DNA of 64,000 bases from Austropuccinia psidii (GCA_023105745.1 JALGQZ010000012.1:44719763-44783762); one strand, 5' to 3'; shown: positions 12,903-26,559, counted from the stretch's first letter. Notes: generated by a model from the sequence alone, not told the origin. Translations and numbers: made by a program.

Positions 12903-14327
12903 ATGCACCCCCATAAGAATGATCACTATTACTCGAGCAGAGACCTCCCAGAGACCTCCCCAGTTCCACTCAACACAGTTCCTGAGGCCTCTTCTCGCCA
13001 CAACTTTGAAAATTTATCAATTCAAAGGAGCAGGCAACTACTTATGTATCACAGCTTCAAATCAATGATGCAAACTACATGTTGTGATCTATGCAGGGAG
13101 GCAAGTATTCATTCAGATGGGAATAACTACAACCAAAGGTATTCTTTTGAGAGACACCCAAACTCCTCAACGTTATTTCAAGTACCCTATGCACAACCAC
13201 AGGAGGTATCAACAATGTCTCATATTTTAATCAATTATGACAATAACGACTTTGGAAAATATCGGCAATTAGAGAATTGGGAACTTGACATGGGCTCAGG
13301 TGGAGCACGATTGCAATCGTCATCATGCGGTGGCAATTTCACTATGCTTAACCTCCCAACTGGCTTGCATCAAGATGAGAAAGTATCAGAGCACTCACAA
13401 ACAGACTCTCGAGACAGGTCACTGAAGAATTTCAGAGCTACCAAAGCAAAGATTTCTGTAGGAAAAAAGGCAAAGAAGATCAAGGCGTGCAATAAACATA
13501 CCAATAAGCAATTTGTTTTTAGCGATTATGAAAATATCTGTTCATACCTAGAAGATCCTAAAAACTACATAGGTCTCTCTGGGAAAGGAAAGAAGACCAG
13601 AATTGGCGAACCAATAATGAATAAAACTGTCAGGGGGTTGCAACATATTTTGGAAAGTACCTCATTGCAAACAGGTTCTAAAAAAGTACTGGTGCTGGAT
13701 TGATAAAGGAAGAATTAGGGGGAATCATCTTAGCTCAAAAGCTTGAAAGCATGTGACCATTCTTTCAACGCATGGATAAAATATTTGGCCAAAGGCAAAT
13801 ATTCACTCAGCTTTTGGACTGGAATCAGTGAGGTTTGATCACAAAGACAATCAGTATAATCTTGAAGCTGGATTAGCTTCAAAAAGAATAATGACTGAGT
13901 CATCTCAAGAGGAAAAATACTCAGAATGTGAGGAAACACAGCTTGAAGATTCTTTAACAAAGCAATTTGATGAATTCTAAATGGATACTCAAGGAAGAAA
14001 GGGAGGAGATAATGAGGGAAATGACTGTTTTATACAAAATACGCACAAAAATGATAAAAAGAAGAGATCAGGCAAATTCAGTGGGTCCACTGACCTGGAC
14101 CCTGATTCAAAGAGAATCAAAATTGAAAAATGTATTTTCATTGGAAAAGATGTTGGTGTGAAATAAAAGCATTGGGAAGAGGAGAACCCTTTCAAAAGGA
14201 GAAGTTTGAATATGAAACTGAAGTCCAAAGACACAAAGCAGACACCCGCTTCAAGCTTAGAGAAAAAACATTTTGTGCAATTAATAAGTGGCGGAAAGAT
14301 GGAAAGTCCATGGATAAAATGAAATAG
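12903..14327 (+). pseudogene. Broken gene, possibly the Myb/SANT-like accessory protein of a DNA transposon
   Basis: An open frame of 266 codons (12903-13703) ends in a block FSDYENICSYLEDPKNY..GKGKKTRIGEPIMNKT that I associate with a lineage-expanded rust protein family (DNA-binding-like). About 60 expected residues are then missing. The family block continues at about 13739-13830 as KLES-M-stop-PFFQRMDKIFGQRQ, with TGA where Cys is expected, and then as shifted frames to 13978. A further frame from 13981 runs to 14166 and overlaps another at 14130-14327 that is rich in Lys and Glu and helix-like. The deletion, the stop and the shifts show a pseudogene. It converges on the transposase remnant on the opposite strand, which fits a two-gene PIF/Harbinger layout. 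The family assignment is from memory and tentative. Confidence 0.45.
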
Positions 14328-15188
14328 ATTTTGAGCTTGATATATAAAAATTGAAAGGAGTGTACTAATTCATAATTTAGTATTCTGTTACTAATAATTG
14401 TCTTCCTCCATATGGAAGTGCGTTATGATATATGTAGTTAAAAAACCTTGTTTTCTATCTATTGCATTCAGATGAGCTTATGGAAATTAATAAATTTCTT
14501 TTGAGCCTTGTTTTGTAATTTCTGGGCCAAAGTTCTAGAATTTGAAGCTTTATTATTATTAATTGAAATATTCTCTCTATCCACAAGTAATTCATTCCTG
14601 GAATACCCCAAGTTGGAAAGTATATTGTGCAATACTGCACGTACATAAGCCGATAAAAAATGTGCTCCAAGCTTCCAAAAATGTAAAACACTAATTGCAA
14701 AACAGAAAGTGAGGTTCATCTTCCTTTGAATTTTCCAATGCAGGAATCAACCTTGACTCTTGAATGGGCACTCCAATAGTTGAAGCGCTGGTTTCTTTCA
14801 ATTTGTCTGGCAGGTGCTATACAGCATTGGATACAATGAAGGCCCAATGTGTAAGAAGAATTTATAACAAGTACTAATCCAAAACAAAAAAAATCAAACT
14901 GCATGAATAAATGTCTTTATGTTGGGATAATATATGAAAAAATACCTTTTATAAATAATCTAATTCTATTTTGATTTATTTCCATTCTTTGATACATTGT
15001 GCCATTGAAACATGAGCCAGGCTAACCCTTATAAAATTCAATGATGCCCTTGTCTTCATAACAGATTATTTGTGCATTCAAAGAGTATCTTTTTTCCTAT
15101 CATAAAACAATTCACAATCCTTTTCAGGTCTTTGGTAAATTGCAAATTTTGTGCCATTTATGAGCCCTGTGCATTCTTGGAAACCATA

Positions 15189-15193
15189 TCTTT
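15189..15193. repeat. Left TSD TCTTT of the solo LTR
   Basis: TCTTT directly precedes the LTR start and is repeated at 17164-17168 directly after its end. Confidence 0.9.
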
Positions 15194-17163
15194 TGTGAAC
15201 CTTTGAGATATGACCACATATCCAAAAAGGTCACAAGAAAAACTTTACAATAATTATTCCTCCAAATAATTATCTTGAAATAAGTAAAAATACCATAAAA
15301 AAGCATAAATGCTAAATTAAATTATAATCTAATGAATAAAAATTTGAAATAAATTACACCATTATATTCCACGTGATAAAACACATATATATCATTTTTA
15401 TGGCATATCTGTCAAGTCAATAACTAATGAGTAATAAGCTAAAAATGCCATAAAAAGTCATAAATTTTTATTTATCTCAGAAAACAATGTAACAACATGT
15501 GAAATGAATTTCACCATTGAATTACCCATGAAAAACTACATATAAAACATTTTTATGTCATTTCTCTAAAGTTAATACTTAAGGAATTAAGCTGAATATA
15601 TGCACTTTTTTGGTCAGTGCATACATTCATGGTTTTTAGCTAATATCTCTTGAGATATACATTATAGAGAGTTAAACCAAAAATGAAGTTAAAACTTAAT
15701 TAATATAAGAACACAAATATGAACTTTACTTGACAGGCTATAAACAAGGTTATAACTTGTAATGGTTTATTGAACAAAATTGCTAGAGCTGTTGACCAAT
15801 TTGTTGTAAAGGTGGTCCAAACTTGAAATAAAGTGGATATTCAGGATCCACTAGCTCATACGTGAAGAATTATGTATTTTGTATCATAATATTCAAGGTA
15901 AAACCCCCTGAAATCAAGGTTTGAAGTTTAAATATTGAATTTCAACAGAAAAGATGAGATACAAGAAAAATCATCAAACATAGAATTTTGATGATATAAT
16001 AAAATTCTCTGGGCATTTTAATGAGGAAATGGCAATATATCAGAATTAACTCTCTGAATGGCTTTAGGGTGTATAAATTAAAAGTTATTAATGATAAAAG
16101 TTTAAGCTTAAAATTGATCATCTATGATCACTCACTGTAAGCTTATTTTAAGCTTAACAGTTATATAAGTGATAAAGCTGGTGAATAATATTGAATTATA
16201 ATTAATAATAGTAAACTTCATTAAGTTTAGGTCTCTTCCAAGCCTATAATGTCATCAGACTTAGAATAATAGTGATAACTCTAAATAATGGGGTAATAAT
16301 GAGATAGAATGGTTTAATCATGATGTAATCATCACTAAACCTTAAAATACTGATCATTTCTGGTGGATACCATACATAAACGTCTACTAGAAGCCTGCTG
16401 GACTCTAGAAGGGAGAAATTTACTATAATTAGAGCCCTTTTTATGCTATTTCCCCCTCAGACGCATCAAAAACAATGAAACATTAAATAAAAACATAAAA
16501 TATTTATTCTTTATATATAGATCATTCATATTATCAAAGACAAAAATTAATTTTTATTATAATGATCAATCTTGACGTGATTACTCCATTTATTCAATTT
16601 TTTTGTTATATTTCTCTATAAATCTTATTTTCCATGTAAAATTAAGAATATTTGTAATTTCTCTTATTTTATTTTGTAAATACAATTTAAATAAGTTGTA
16701 TTTAAATTGTTTGGCATAAAATCTTTTAAAAATATCTTATTAAGTGTTAAAAGTAGGTTATTTTCTGTTTTAGAATAATTTCTCCCTATTATTACTCTTA
16801 ATAATTCTTTCATTAATATAAATACTATTTATACTAATATATAACCTAAATATTGGTAATATTACTGTTATTAATTGTTTTTTATTATTAAAAAACAATT
16901 TTTTATGCCTTATTATTTTTTTGTAACAATAATAAAGAGCTTTAAGTATATTAATTATTATATATGAATATATTTATTTTTACTATATAAATTATATTAT
17001 TACATTTATTTAATAATATGATAATTTTACACCATAATTATTATAATTCTTTATTATTATTATTATTATTATTATTTACTTTCTTCATTCAATAAGGAAA
17101 TTCATAGTACAATAAGTAAAATATTTGTAATATTTGCTTATTGTTTCATAGTCAAACCTTACA
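15194..17163 (+). repeat. Solo LTR of the element D family
   Basis: The 1970-bp block starts TGTGAACCTTTGAGATATGA and ends TCAAACCTTACA, matching the ends of the element D LTRs, and follows them along the whole length at moderate divergence. Identical 5-bp duplications (TCTTT) flank it and there is no internal region, so it is a solo LTR left by recombination between two LTRs. It interrupts the Harbinger-like transposase. A weaker version of the D promoter box (CTATAATTAGAG near 16423) is present. Confidence 0.93.
17051..17076 (+). repeat. (TTA)n microsatellite in the solo LTR
   Basis: About 26 bp of uninterrupted TTA/ATT units. The matching place in the element D LTRs (near 46107 and 54780) carries a shorter run. 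Confidence 0.9.
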
Positions 17164-17168
17164 TCTTT
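17164..17168. repeat. Right TSD TCTTT of the solo LTR
   Basis: Identical to 15189-15193. Collapsing the two copies restores the transposase reading frame across the site. Confidence 0.9.
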
Positions 17169-17574
17169 CTAGTACCTGTGTGTTACGTTTGTGCCCTTCT
17201 TCAGCTTGCCACTTGATGTAATTCAGTCAAATTGAATATAAATCCTGAAACACTTGAAGTGTGATTTTGATGAGAGCTCCATGGCTACCTGAAAGGTTTC
17301 ATGAAACACCACCAACTGAAGCGCCATTTCAGTTGGAGCCTAGTATATCAAGTTTTTAGTTAATTGGTAACAAATATCAATCAGATTACAGTTGCTTTGG
17401 TTTTGGAATACATTGTTGTTTTTTTATCAGATCATAAGTGACTAAATATACTGATTTGAATGTTCTCACTAATTTCTTGAGGTCTACTTCATCAGGTTGA
17501 AATAGATTATGAAGTGAGTATACCACCCTTGATAATCCAAAAAATTCCCATAAAGGTATCTGCTCAAAAATCAA

Positions 17575-18566
17575 ACATCAGTATTTGATCAAAGTATTAG
17601 TGAGGAAATACATACCAAGAATACAAAGTCCTGTTTTCTTTATCAACCATATCTTTATTTAAGATCAAAAACAACTAAAACAAGAGCGCCCTAACCTTTG
17701 AACAAGGTGAGAGATATTTTCCAAAAGCTGGGATGCATGGTAGACCAATCATTTGTGACCAAGAAGCTAACAGCTCCCTTTGTGACTCATGATAATCCCA
17801 CGAAAGGGACTCAAGTATAAATTGTTGCTCAGAGGTTTTTGGAATGACCCTAGGAATAAATTAAAATCTCAATGGCTCAACAAAAAAACATGGGAAACCT
17901 CACTTGAAAAGAATGTCAGATCTTATGTCACAAGATGGTGAGACGATTCTAAAATCTTCTCTTTTTCCAAAACAAGTGTAAAAATTTTATATCAGGCATG
18001 AAATCAGAAATCAATTTTTATGACTTATTTTTCTAAAAAAACATGAAATAAGTCAATTAATAACACTCCCTAGCTCTTGAAACTGAGATGTTTGATTAGA
18101 GATTTCATTTACTTGAATTAAAAATATGCTGTTTCAACTTTGATTGTGTTCTGTTTTTTTTTGCGAAAAAGGGGGTCATATTTCATTCTTTAATGCTGTT
18201 CTTTGTGATTAAAACAAGGAGTGATTTCTGAAACCAGTGAGTTCTATGAATGGAAGTTCCCAATTTTTCTCCTAACTGAAGTATTCACTTCTGAGAAAAA
18301 TCTCACAATGATTTTAGATAATTTGCCACTTGAACTTTATGAAGCTAGGATTCAGAGTATTCAGAGTGTTCTAAGAAGCTAAACATTTGAAAATCAAAGG
18401 GTATGTCTATGTCTCTGGGAAGTGTGCATCAGTACAGGATTCTCAATACATTAGCCCCCCCTGTGCAAGAATTTGATTCTAGGAGGAAGAATCCACATGT
18501 GCTCTTCAAGAAATTCTTAGAGCTATAAAAAACTTCTTTTTTATATATGGAGGTGCTCACTATTTT
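17575..18566. other. No recognisable gene
   Basis: About 1 kb between the 5' end of the transposase remnant and element F. It should contain the outer end of the DNA transposon, but I could not find inverted repeats matching 12461-12902. No coding signal. Confidence 0.3.
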
Positions 18567-20223
18567 TGTGAGCTCTCTTTAACAAACCCTTGATAATATC
18601 ACTATTATTGAAGAGTAGTGTGAATTTTATTATAAAATAGGAATGAATAAAAATATCATAACAACAAAAAATATTATTTAATTATTTATTTTAGTTTCTA
18701 TATACTACTAGTGATTATAAAAGTGAGCAGTAATTGTCTACTAGAATAAACTACATGAATTATTAATAAGAAAACTCCTTATTTTGATAAAATATGATGA
18801 TATTTCTCAAAAATAATTATAAAGATAATTCTTGAAGGAAACTACAAACTAGAAAAAAACTCCAAGAATTAAGATAAAAAACTCACCAACACTCCAATGA
18901 TACCTTGGAAAGAATTTGTAGAGTGTTTTGATGGATTATTTGTGAACTTAAAGGATCAAAAGAGACTTATAACAGCTAAAGAATATTAAAAATGGTAAAT
19001 TTCTTTGATTTAACATCTTTCTGATTGATTCTGAAAGAGTCAAAACACTTAAGAAAAGATTTAACTAATACCTACATGTTGGTACTAATGATATGATTTG
19101 GAAAGAACAGCAAGAGGAGGCCTCTTTTAAGTCAAAAACAGCTCAAAGATTCATTCCATGGAGAAAACTTAAAATCAATTGAGTGGAAAACCAGTTATCC
19201 TCTTTGGCTTATTGATTGAACCACTTTTCGTGATGTAAGATTATCATAATTATTTAATTAAATCCTTTTACATGATTATTAACCCATCAATGGTTAAGAA
19301 ATAGAGGAGTAACATCTATCAATCTTCTTTTATTTCAAAATGAAAAATTAATTTCTCAAATTAATCAACTTTATTCCAAATTTCATCTCATGGTTTATTT
19401 TCTGTGAAATTTTGAAGTTTTAGTTTTTCACTTGGGATTGTCAAATGTGGACTGTAAGCAAAACCTTTAATATGAGTTAAGAAGTAATGATTCTTTCTTA
19501 GTTTAAGCTGGAGTATTAATTTCTCCAATGTTCATTAAATCTTAAGAAATATTCATCCAGAATTGTAATTTTAATGAGTTTTGGAAGTTTTTACCATATT
19601 TCTACCTAGAAAAGCAAATAGCACAGTAATATCTGGTTTCCATGAGGTAAATGCATTAATAATAGTTCCAAAAGTGTCTTAATTATTCATTTAGGTCTCA
19701 TACATGACAAATAATTAATATTTTACATGGTTACAGGAGTCAGAGCTCCTCATTACCTTATAAGGTCAAAATAACAGCTTTTTTGCTATTTTCTCATGAT
19801 TGAATGGGACTTCCAAGTTGGTAATAAAGTTACAAAAAGGTTTCGATATAATCATTGAGCCATTTTCAGCCATTTATCTAATTTTTAGAGCTATCCACAC
19901 CTCAGAGACCTCAGAATTTGGGTACCCTGTCTCTCTTTTATGTCTTTTGTCCCCCTCAGCTATTTTCACATCAAAAATAGTAATTCAGGCTTCAAGCCTG
20001 ATATCCACTTTGGGAATATCAAAATCTTAAGTGAGAATAAAGTAATATTAATTTAAAAAAATATTCATAAAACTATTCTTAGTTTATATGTAACATGGTA
20101 TTTCTCACATTTCCAGTAGTTTGGTGTGAAATGGAGAAAAACATTAATTATTAATAGTTCAGAATTTATCTCTATATGAATTTTGGACTATTTGGGCATG
20201 TAAAATATACCCCAAGGCTCACA
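18567..20223 (-). repeat. 3' LTR of element F
   Basis: It ends on the plus strand with CCAAGGCTCACA. It can be followed against the 5' LTR through several blocks: CTACTAGTGATT near 18705, GAGGAGGCCTC near 19110, GCACAGTAATA near 19620 and CAGAATTTGGGTACCCTG near 19910. The outer start (TGTGAG at 18567) is approximate because this end is diverged. Confidence 0.75.
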
Positions 20224-23200
20224 TCCCCTCCCACTCAAAACTAAAATTGTACTACAATACTATTAATTATTTAAAGAAGAAGAAAGCCCAAAGGCCATCA
20301 ATTTCTTCTCTCCAACCTCTTAATATTTCTCAGATAAAGTCATTAAATCACATTATAGGAATATTCAGGCTTAGTGCCTTCTTTAATCCCTAGATATTCT
20401 TAATAAATTATTTGAGTCAGGTATGTCTGATTCTGCCAGAAATTCATCTTCATGTACTGGATTTCTATATTTGACAAGATATTATTTTTTATTTTTACCT
20501 CCAAATCTCCTTTCTTTAATGTATTTATTTATATTTTTGTCTTCATTTTGTTTTCCTGGTGTAACAGCTCAAGGAGTTGTGTTCTTAAAGGAAAAAATTC
20601 TTTATCAGCTGGTTGATAAGGTTTCATCAGGCTGACATAAAAGGAAGGGTGTTTCTTTTCCAATTCACCACTTAATTACACTTGAAATGTATTGGTCACA
20701 TTCAAGGAAAGAATAAAAAAAGGTACTAACTAAGAATCTTTGAGTTTCTTTGGGCCTCTGATATGATTAAATTCAAGGTTTAAACTATAAATTTTGTCCC
20801 ATCTCTGCTTTGAATATTCAAAAGCATCATCCATGCTTGTTCTTTCATGGTTTTTCACTTTATAAAGCATTCACTTTCAATGGGAAGCTTTAGGATGAAT
20901 GCCAAACAAGTCTTTCCTCAGTGTATCTTCTGCGAGTCTTAGATCCTATCTGTTTTCCAACAAATCAGGAGTCTTACCTGGGGAATAATGAACAGATGTC
21001 TATATGCCAGGACCAATGCAAGTATTAAAGTGCACCAGTTATGGGTAAAGCAATATGCCTCTTTGAATTATAGACCATAGGCACAGAATGCTCTGATCAT
21101 AGCTTGCAAGCTTTGAATAATTCTCTCTGCTACCCCGTCAGTTTGAGAACTGTACACTGTATAAAATGATAACTTGGTCCCATTAAATCTAAGCAGATTG
21201 GTCCAGAGTGTAGATGTAAGCTTAGGGTATATCTAACTTATGATATTCTCAAAGATCTCTGCATGATGAATAAATCAATTCCATAGAAGAAGAGCCGTAT
21301 CCATAGCAGTGTCATCTTTATGACATGGAAAGAATATGGGAATCCTGATATATCTTCCTACAATGACCAAGCAAGAATTATACCTCTTGTCACCACTTGA
21401 AGGATGAACTGTGACTCAATGCATGTGAAAAACGTCCCAAGCAGATTTTGACTCTTGAATGTGGATCATAAGTCCAAATTTCTTTCCTGTACTCCTGTTT
21501 TTTGTTTTGGCATCTGTAACAATTATGGCAATATTTAATTATCTCTCTTTTCTAAGATTTCCACCATGCAAAGCTTTTTACCTTGTCAATTGTTCTGTCT
21601 TCTGACAGGTGTCCATGATAGAAGCTATCTTGAAATTCATGGAGAATGAAATTGATAAGCAATCTTCTACATAATATCATTACACAAGAATATTTTGTTG
21701 TGGATATCTTATTCCATAAAATGAATGAAATATTCCTTGAGAATATGAGGTTTTCTATATTTTATCCAATGACTTTACCATATCTGTGTCTCTACAGTCT
21801 TTGCATAATAGGGATGTCAAGATATCACAATTCTTGTCTTGTTTGTATGACTCATTGACTTATTGAAAGAATTAATATCCAAAGTCAATGATATTAATTC
21901 CTTCAATTGGTATCTGTGGCTCTGCCTCTAGAGGTACAATTGCTGGGTTATAAGGGGTATTAGCTACTTCCCACCTGCTAGGTCCATCACCATTCTTCAG
22001 TATATTTCCTCCCTTATGAGCTATAGTCATATTTCCTCTATATTCATAAATTGCTATTTGCCATCTCAACAGATTTTTGTTGGGTTTTTTCATGTTAATA
22101 AGTGATTTTAATACATTTAAGTCATTTATCACTGAAAAAGAACTTCATAAAGATAATAGTGTAATTTCTCAAGGTCCCATACCAAAAGTAAGCATATCAT
22201 TTTTCTTGCACCATATCTGGCTTCTGTTGGTTGAATTTGTCTTCAGATTTGAAGAGATCGTCCTTCTGTTAGTTTTTAATCAATAATCTGGACTTGGTGT
22301 AGGGCTTCCCTTAATCCATATTTGGATGCATCAATGTACAACTTGTAAGATATATTACAGTCAGGCATAAGAAGTCAAGCTGCTTCTGTGAGGGCTTCTT
22401 TATATTCTCAAATTCTGTAATTCTCTCTTCTGTCATCTCAAATAATTTCTGTTGATCACAGATTCTGTAGAGTGACTTGGCTAGATTTTCAAAATCTTTT
22501 GAATGTTGCCTATAATAGCTAGCACGTCCACAGAAATACATCATTTCTTTTTAATTCTGGGATATAGCCATAAGTAATAATTCTGCTACTTTGTTTTGCT
22601 CCATACCCAAGTTTAATCCTGAAGCTACATGTCCAAGTTATTCAAGTTATTCAAACACAAAATTACATTTCTTAGATAAAATTTTGAGATTCACTTCTGC
22701 AGATTTTTCTAGTAAACTTTCAAGCCTTTCAAGGTTCAAAGAACATTCGTCTGAACATAAGATTAAATCATCAATATGAATAATGAGAAATCCTTTAGAG
22801 AACTCTGTGTCGAAGATGGTATTAATCATTCATTGATAATGAGATGGAGCATTATTTATCCCAAAGGGAACTCTCAGATACTCATAAATAGCACAGTGAG
22901 TCATAATTATAAATAATTTCTTGGCTTTTGGAGTCAAGAAATTCTGATGAAAGGCTTTCAAGGCATCCCTTTAAGTTATGTATTTGGCTTTGGATGATTG
23001 GGTAAAGGTTTATTGGGCTTTAGGAATCGTATAGCTATCTGTAACTGTGAAGGTATTCAATGCTCTAGAAATCTCCAGCTCTCCTAGATTTATCATTATG
23101 CAAAGCAATGATGACAGGAGGTTTAACTTCAACCTCTTCATTATAGCTTAATTTCCTTAGAAAACCGAGTTTCATTGACTCTTGGATCTCTTTTTCAAAG

Positions 23201-26040
23201 GCTTTAGTATCCCTAGGTCTTTCTGGGTAAGCTTGTATTCTAATTAATGGAGGGTATGGTCTGTCAATATTAAAAGTAATATCAACTTTATTCTCTCTAA
23301 TAGTCCCTAATGGTTTACTATATGAAGCAAGAGAATTCTTATATGTGTAAAACAGGTTAAAAACTCTTGCCTCATTTTGGATGATAATTCTGAATTAATT
23401 TGTGCTTCACTAAGTTGACTTTACACAAATTCCTCCTGATGTTTATCTTTATTTGAAGATAGTACTGATATTTTTTTGGGTATATTGGAAAAAGGAAATT
23501 TTTATCTTTTGTTAAATCCATTGATAAACCATCTGTCTTTAAGGTTATTAATTGAAATATTTTCAATTTTTAGGTAGTGATTTCCAAGAATGATATGTTG
23601 TGAGCTACAATTTTCCATTACCACTGTCTCTCTTTTAATTATAACACTTCCTGAAGGGTGCAGAAATATTAGGTTAGTGTCTAATTTTTCCACAGGGTAC
23701 ATATTATTACTTGTACTACTGAATTGCACACCTTCTATTGGAAATAGATGGCTTTTCCATTGAGGAAGTCTGAATTGAATGTAGTATTTTCCTATCCAAG
23801 TGCAAAATGCTCCTGTGTCCAAATCGACTTTGGCCTCTACATAATTTATCAAGAGTGATGTGATACAAGATTCTCCAGCTGTATAAGCTTTCCCTCTAGC
23901 AGGTTTAGTTTTTAGCATATTGGCCTTCTGGAACTTGATCAGACTACAGAAATATTAACTATATTGTGGAAAGTGAGTATGGACTTAAGTGACTTCAAAA
24001 AAGGCTGTGATGTCCTCAATAGGATAGTTCTCTGCTGGTGTTTCCTCAAATATTTCAGAATCCTGGTTGGATTGTTCTCTCTCTTCAGCACACTGAAATT
24101 CTTCAATCACTTTAAATTCATTGATTTTTATCTTTTTGGAACAATTCTTGGCTAAATGCAAGCTTCTCCCACATCTATGACACTTTGAGACAAGTCTTCC
24201 AAGTCTGCTATCCTCTCTAGATGTATTTGAGACAATCTTAGACTCCATAGGCTTTCTGGTCCAGGTTTTACCAATTATTGTTCTACTAATGATGTCTTCC
24301 ATCGAAGAGGGTTCTACACATCTGAACTTGATATCATGTTCTAGTTCTTCTCCAAATTTACTTAATATTTTCATATTAATCATTGAGTCAGGCATATCAG
24401 GTTTTAAGGAAGATAATCTGTATTTTTTTTGGGAACAAAGTAAGTGGTTCATCTTCTTATGAGATGAACATGTCAATTTCAGAATCATTTTCCATTTCAA
24501 ATCTCCAGCAATTGTTGGCCCACTTGGTGATTATCTTAGATTTCCATGAAAGCCAATCATGTTTTCCATGCTCTTCTCTCATATTGTAATACCACTTCTT
24601 TTCAGTTCTGGTAATCATGAATTGCAATTAGGCCACTATTATTTCATAATGAATGTTAAAATACTTCTGAAAAATATTTATTGTTCTAATGAGCTCAATA
24701 TTGTTATATTATCCTACAACAGAGAAAGCTGGCCATTCTTGAGGTCTGGAAATATATTTTCAGAAATTTCATTTTAACCTAGAAAAGCAGTCATACTTTC
24801 TTTCAAAGAAGGCTTTCCTTCTGTTAAAGGTGTGGAATGACTACGAATATTTAAATTAGGCTAATAATTGTTTTGAATTTGATTCACATGTGCAATTCTT
24901 TAATATTTTAATTTTTTCCTTTCACTGTCACATCTTTCTAGATGTGTGGCAAAAGGATTTGTGTTATTGACTATTTCTAAAACATTATATTTCATAGTTT
25001 TAAGTTTCATTAATGTGATTGATGGAAATATTATCTAATTCATCAATCTGTACATCACATTTACTCTCAATTCTGTAACAAGTATTAGAAATTTACTTCA
25101 TTCTTACAGTTCTGGCTTCAAAGCATTCAGTGAAATGTCTTTCATTGTTTCTTAAGTCATTAATATTTGATGTTAATTAATTTAATGCTTTATCAAATTT
25201 TTTATGTTTAAAATCAATAATAGATTTGTGTGGAAAGGTCCTGTTCATCCTTTCTTGCTATTTCTCTGTGAACTCCATAAGATTCCTGGCCATGTTGAGC
25301 ACACTTTCCAATTTTGAGGGCTCCAATTTGGGAGTCCTTTACCCTTGTGGGTATGTTCTATGCCAGTTGGCTCTGCCTTCTTCCCTTGTGTTTATTGTCC
25401 TTGAGACATCTCTGCTTCTTCTTAGGTCTTTTGGGCTTGTATTTGCATAGTTCTGGAGATGTTTTGGAGCTGGTTGAAACTAGTGGGCCTTTGTTCTCCA
25501 AGTCTGGGGTCATTTCCAGTTCCTTCTTTTGGTCTACGTATAACAGAATTTGGTTCTTCAACAATTATTATTTATCTTTCAACCTTGTCTTTAAAAGAAG
25601 ATGGACTCCATTATCCTAAGAGTCCTCTGTTATTCTACTGACGCAGAAAGCTCTTGTTGTGTAAGTAGGAGTTCATAGCCCCCTGCCCAGGTTTTGGGCA
25701 TATTTAATATGCTTCCTCCTTGCCTGCTCTGTACCAGTGTTGGTACTGGGACTGATATATCTCTATTTCTGCCACTTAAAGGTTTTTCAAACCTTAAAGA
25801 ATTACCTTGAATCCTCTCAGGATTGGAGTTAATGTCAAATTTTGTTGGTTCAGACCTTGGGGAATCGGGGGACTCTGGGACCCTCTAAATGTGCCTTTCT
25901 TGTGGAATGTCTGCCAGTTCTTGCCTTTTTTCTGCCTCTTCCTTGTCCAGATCCACCTTGTTGGACTGAATAGTTATTTTCATTTCTTCCATGCACCATT
26001 TTTACATCAATTTGAGAGAAAAATAACAATAGAGACAGAG
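20224..26040 (-). pseudogene. Element F gag-pol remnant
   Basis: Read on the minus strand. The gag start ATG is near 26000 (MVHGRNENN). The retrotransposon gag domain is at about 24580-24250, followed by a CCHC zinc knuckle CHRCGRSLHLAKNC (about 24185-24140). Protease LDTGAFCTW is near 23800. RT comes next, with YIDD changed to HIDD near 22780. Then come RNase H (about 22540-21880), heavily damaged integrase (about 21640-20900) and a chromodomain-like tail near 20400-20630. Stops and shifts interrupt nearly every domain. Near 26000-25640 a second frame, offset from the gag frame, reads through about 115 codons with only one stop (for example DKEEAEKRQELADIPQ, then MPKTWAGGYELLLTQQ). This parallels the overlapping ORF of elements C and D. 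Confidence 0.88.
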
Positions 26041-26559
26041 AAAACACACATTTTGGTGGTTGTTTTTTTATAAATCTACTATAAAAAAGTGCCTCTTTTC
26101 AAAATTTGCATTTCAATACTCTCTTCAAATTCTGCCTCTGAAGATTCAAGAATGGTAATAAACCTCTTTCTGAGCTTATTAACAGATGCAATATATTTCA
26201 TTAAAGAAGGTAGAGAAAATTACAAAAGAGGAAAAAATGATTTTTTTGAGTTTTAATATTTTTTTATAAGTTTTAAGACTTTTTATATTTAAAAAGTATT
26301 CTTTTTTATTCAAAAGATCAAAAATCAAGATTTTAAATCAAAAATTAATTAAGAGTACTTCAAAGAAGAACTTTATAAGTCTTTGGATGTGAAAAAGCCA
26401 CATGTAAAATAATTGAAAATTAATCCAAACTCCTCAGCAATAAAGAATTTTGAGAAAATTAACAAATAAAAACAATTCAAAATTTAAATTGAAAGAAAAA
26501 AATTATCAAATTAATACATTTTAGAGGTTAAAAATATATTGATTAAGGGTTCATGGTTC

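Larger units (their letters stand above)
14468..17574 (-). pseudogene. PIF/Harbinger-like DDE transposase (HARBI1 type), broken and split by a solo LTR
   Basis: On the minus strand an N-terminal part runs from 17574 to 17164 (VDLKKLVRTFKSVYLVTYDLI, then LGSN-stop-NGASVGGVS, then LNYIKWQAEEGHKRN). It continues, after removal of 15194-17163, at 15193 with ERYGFQECTGLINGT, the first catalytic Asp block (usually VDGT, here INGT). ELFYDRKK follows, then LVINSSYTLGLHCI (normally GDSAYPL, so the second Asp is lost), FNYWSAHSRVKVDSCIGKFKGR (usual catalytic Glu replaced by Asp) and YVRAVLHNILSNLG (usually ALHNFL). There are several stops and at least one frameshift between 14904 and 14719. The codon pair across the insertion is restored when the TSD is collapsed. 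All three catalytic positions are altered, so it is inactive. I found no terminal inverted repeats. Confidence 0.7.

Noticed and set aside
17051..17076. CRISPR-like or other structured array
   Set aside because: It is a simple TTA microsatellite in an AT-rich LTR. No spaced repeats were found anywhere in the window.
12461..18566. Terminal inverted repeats of the Harbinger-like element
   Set aside because: Partial word matches near 12800 and 17730 were too short and gapped to support a repeat.
25226..26073. Plus-strand frames rich in Leu and Phe that look membrane-like
   Set aside because: They are opposite the F gag N-terminal region; the hydrophobic look comes from complementing Lys/Glu-rich codons.
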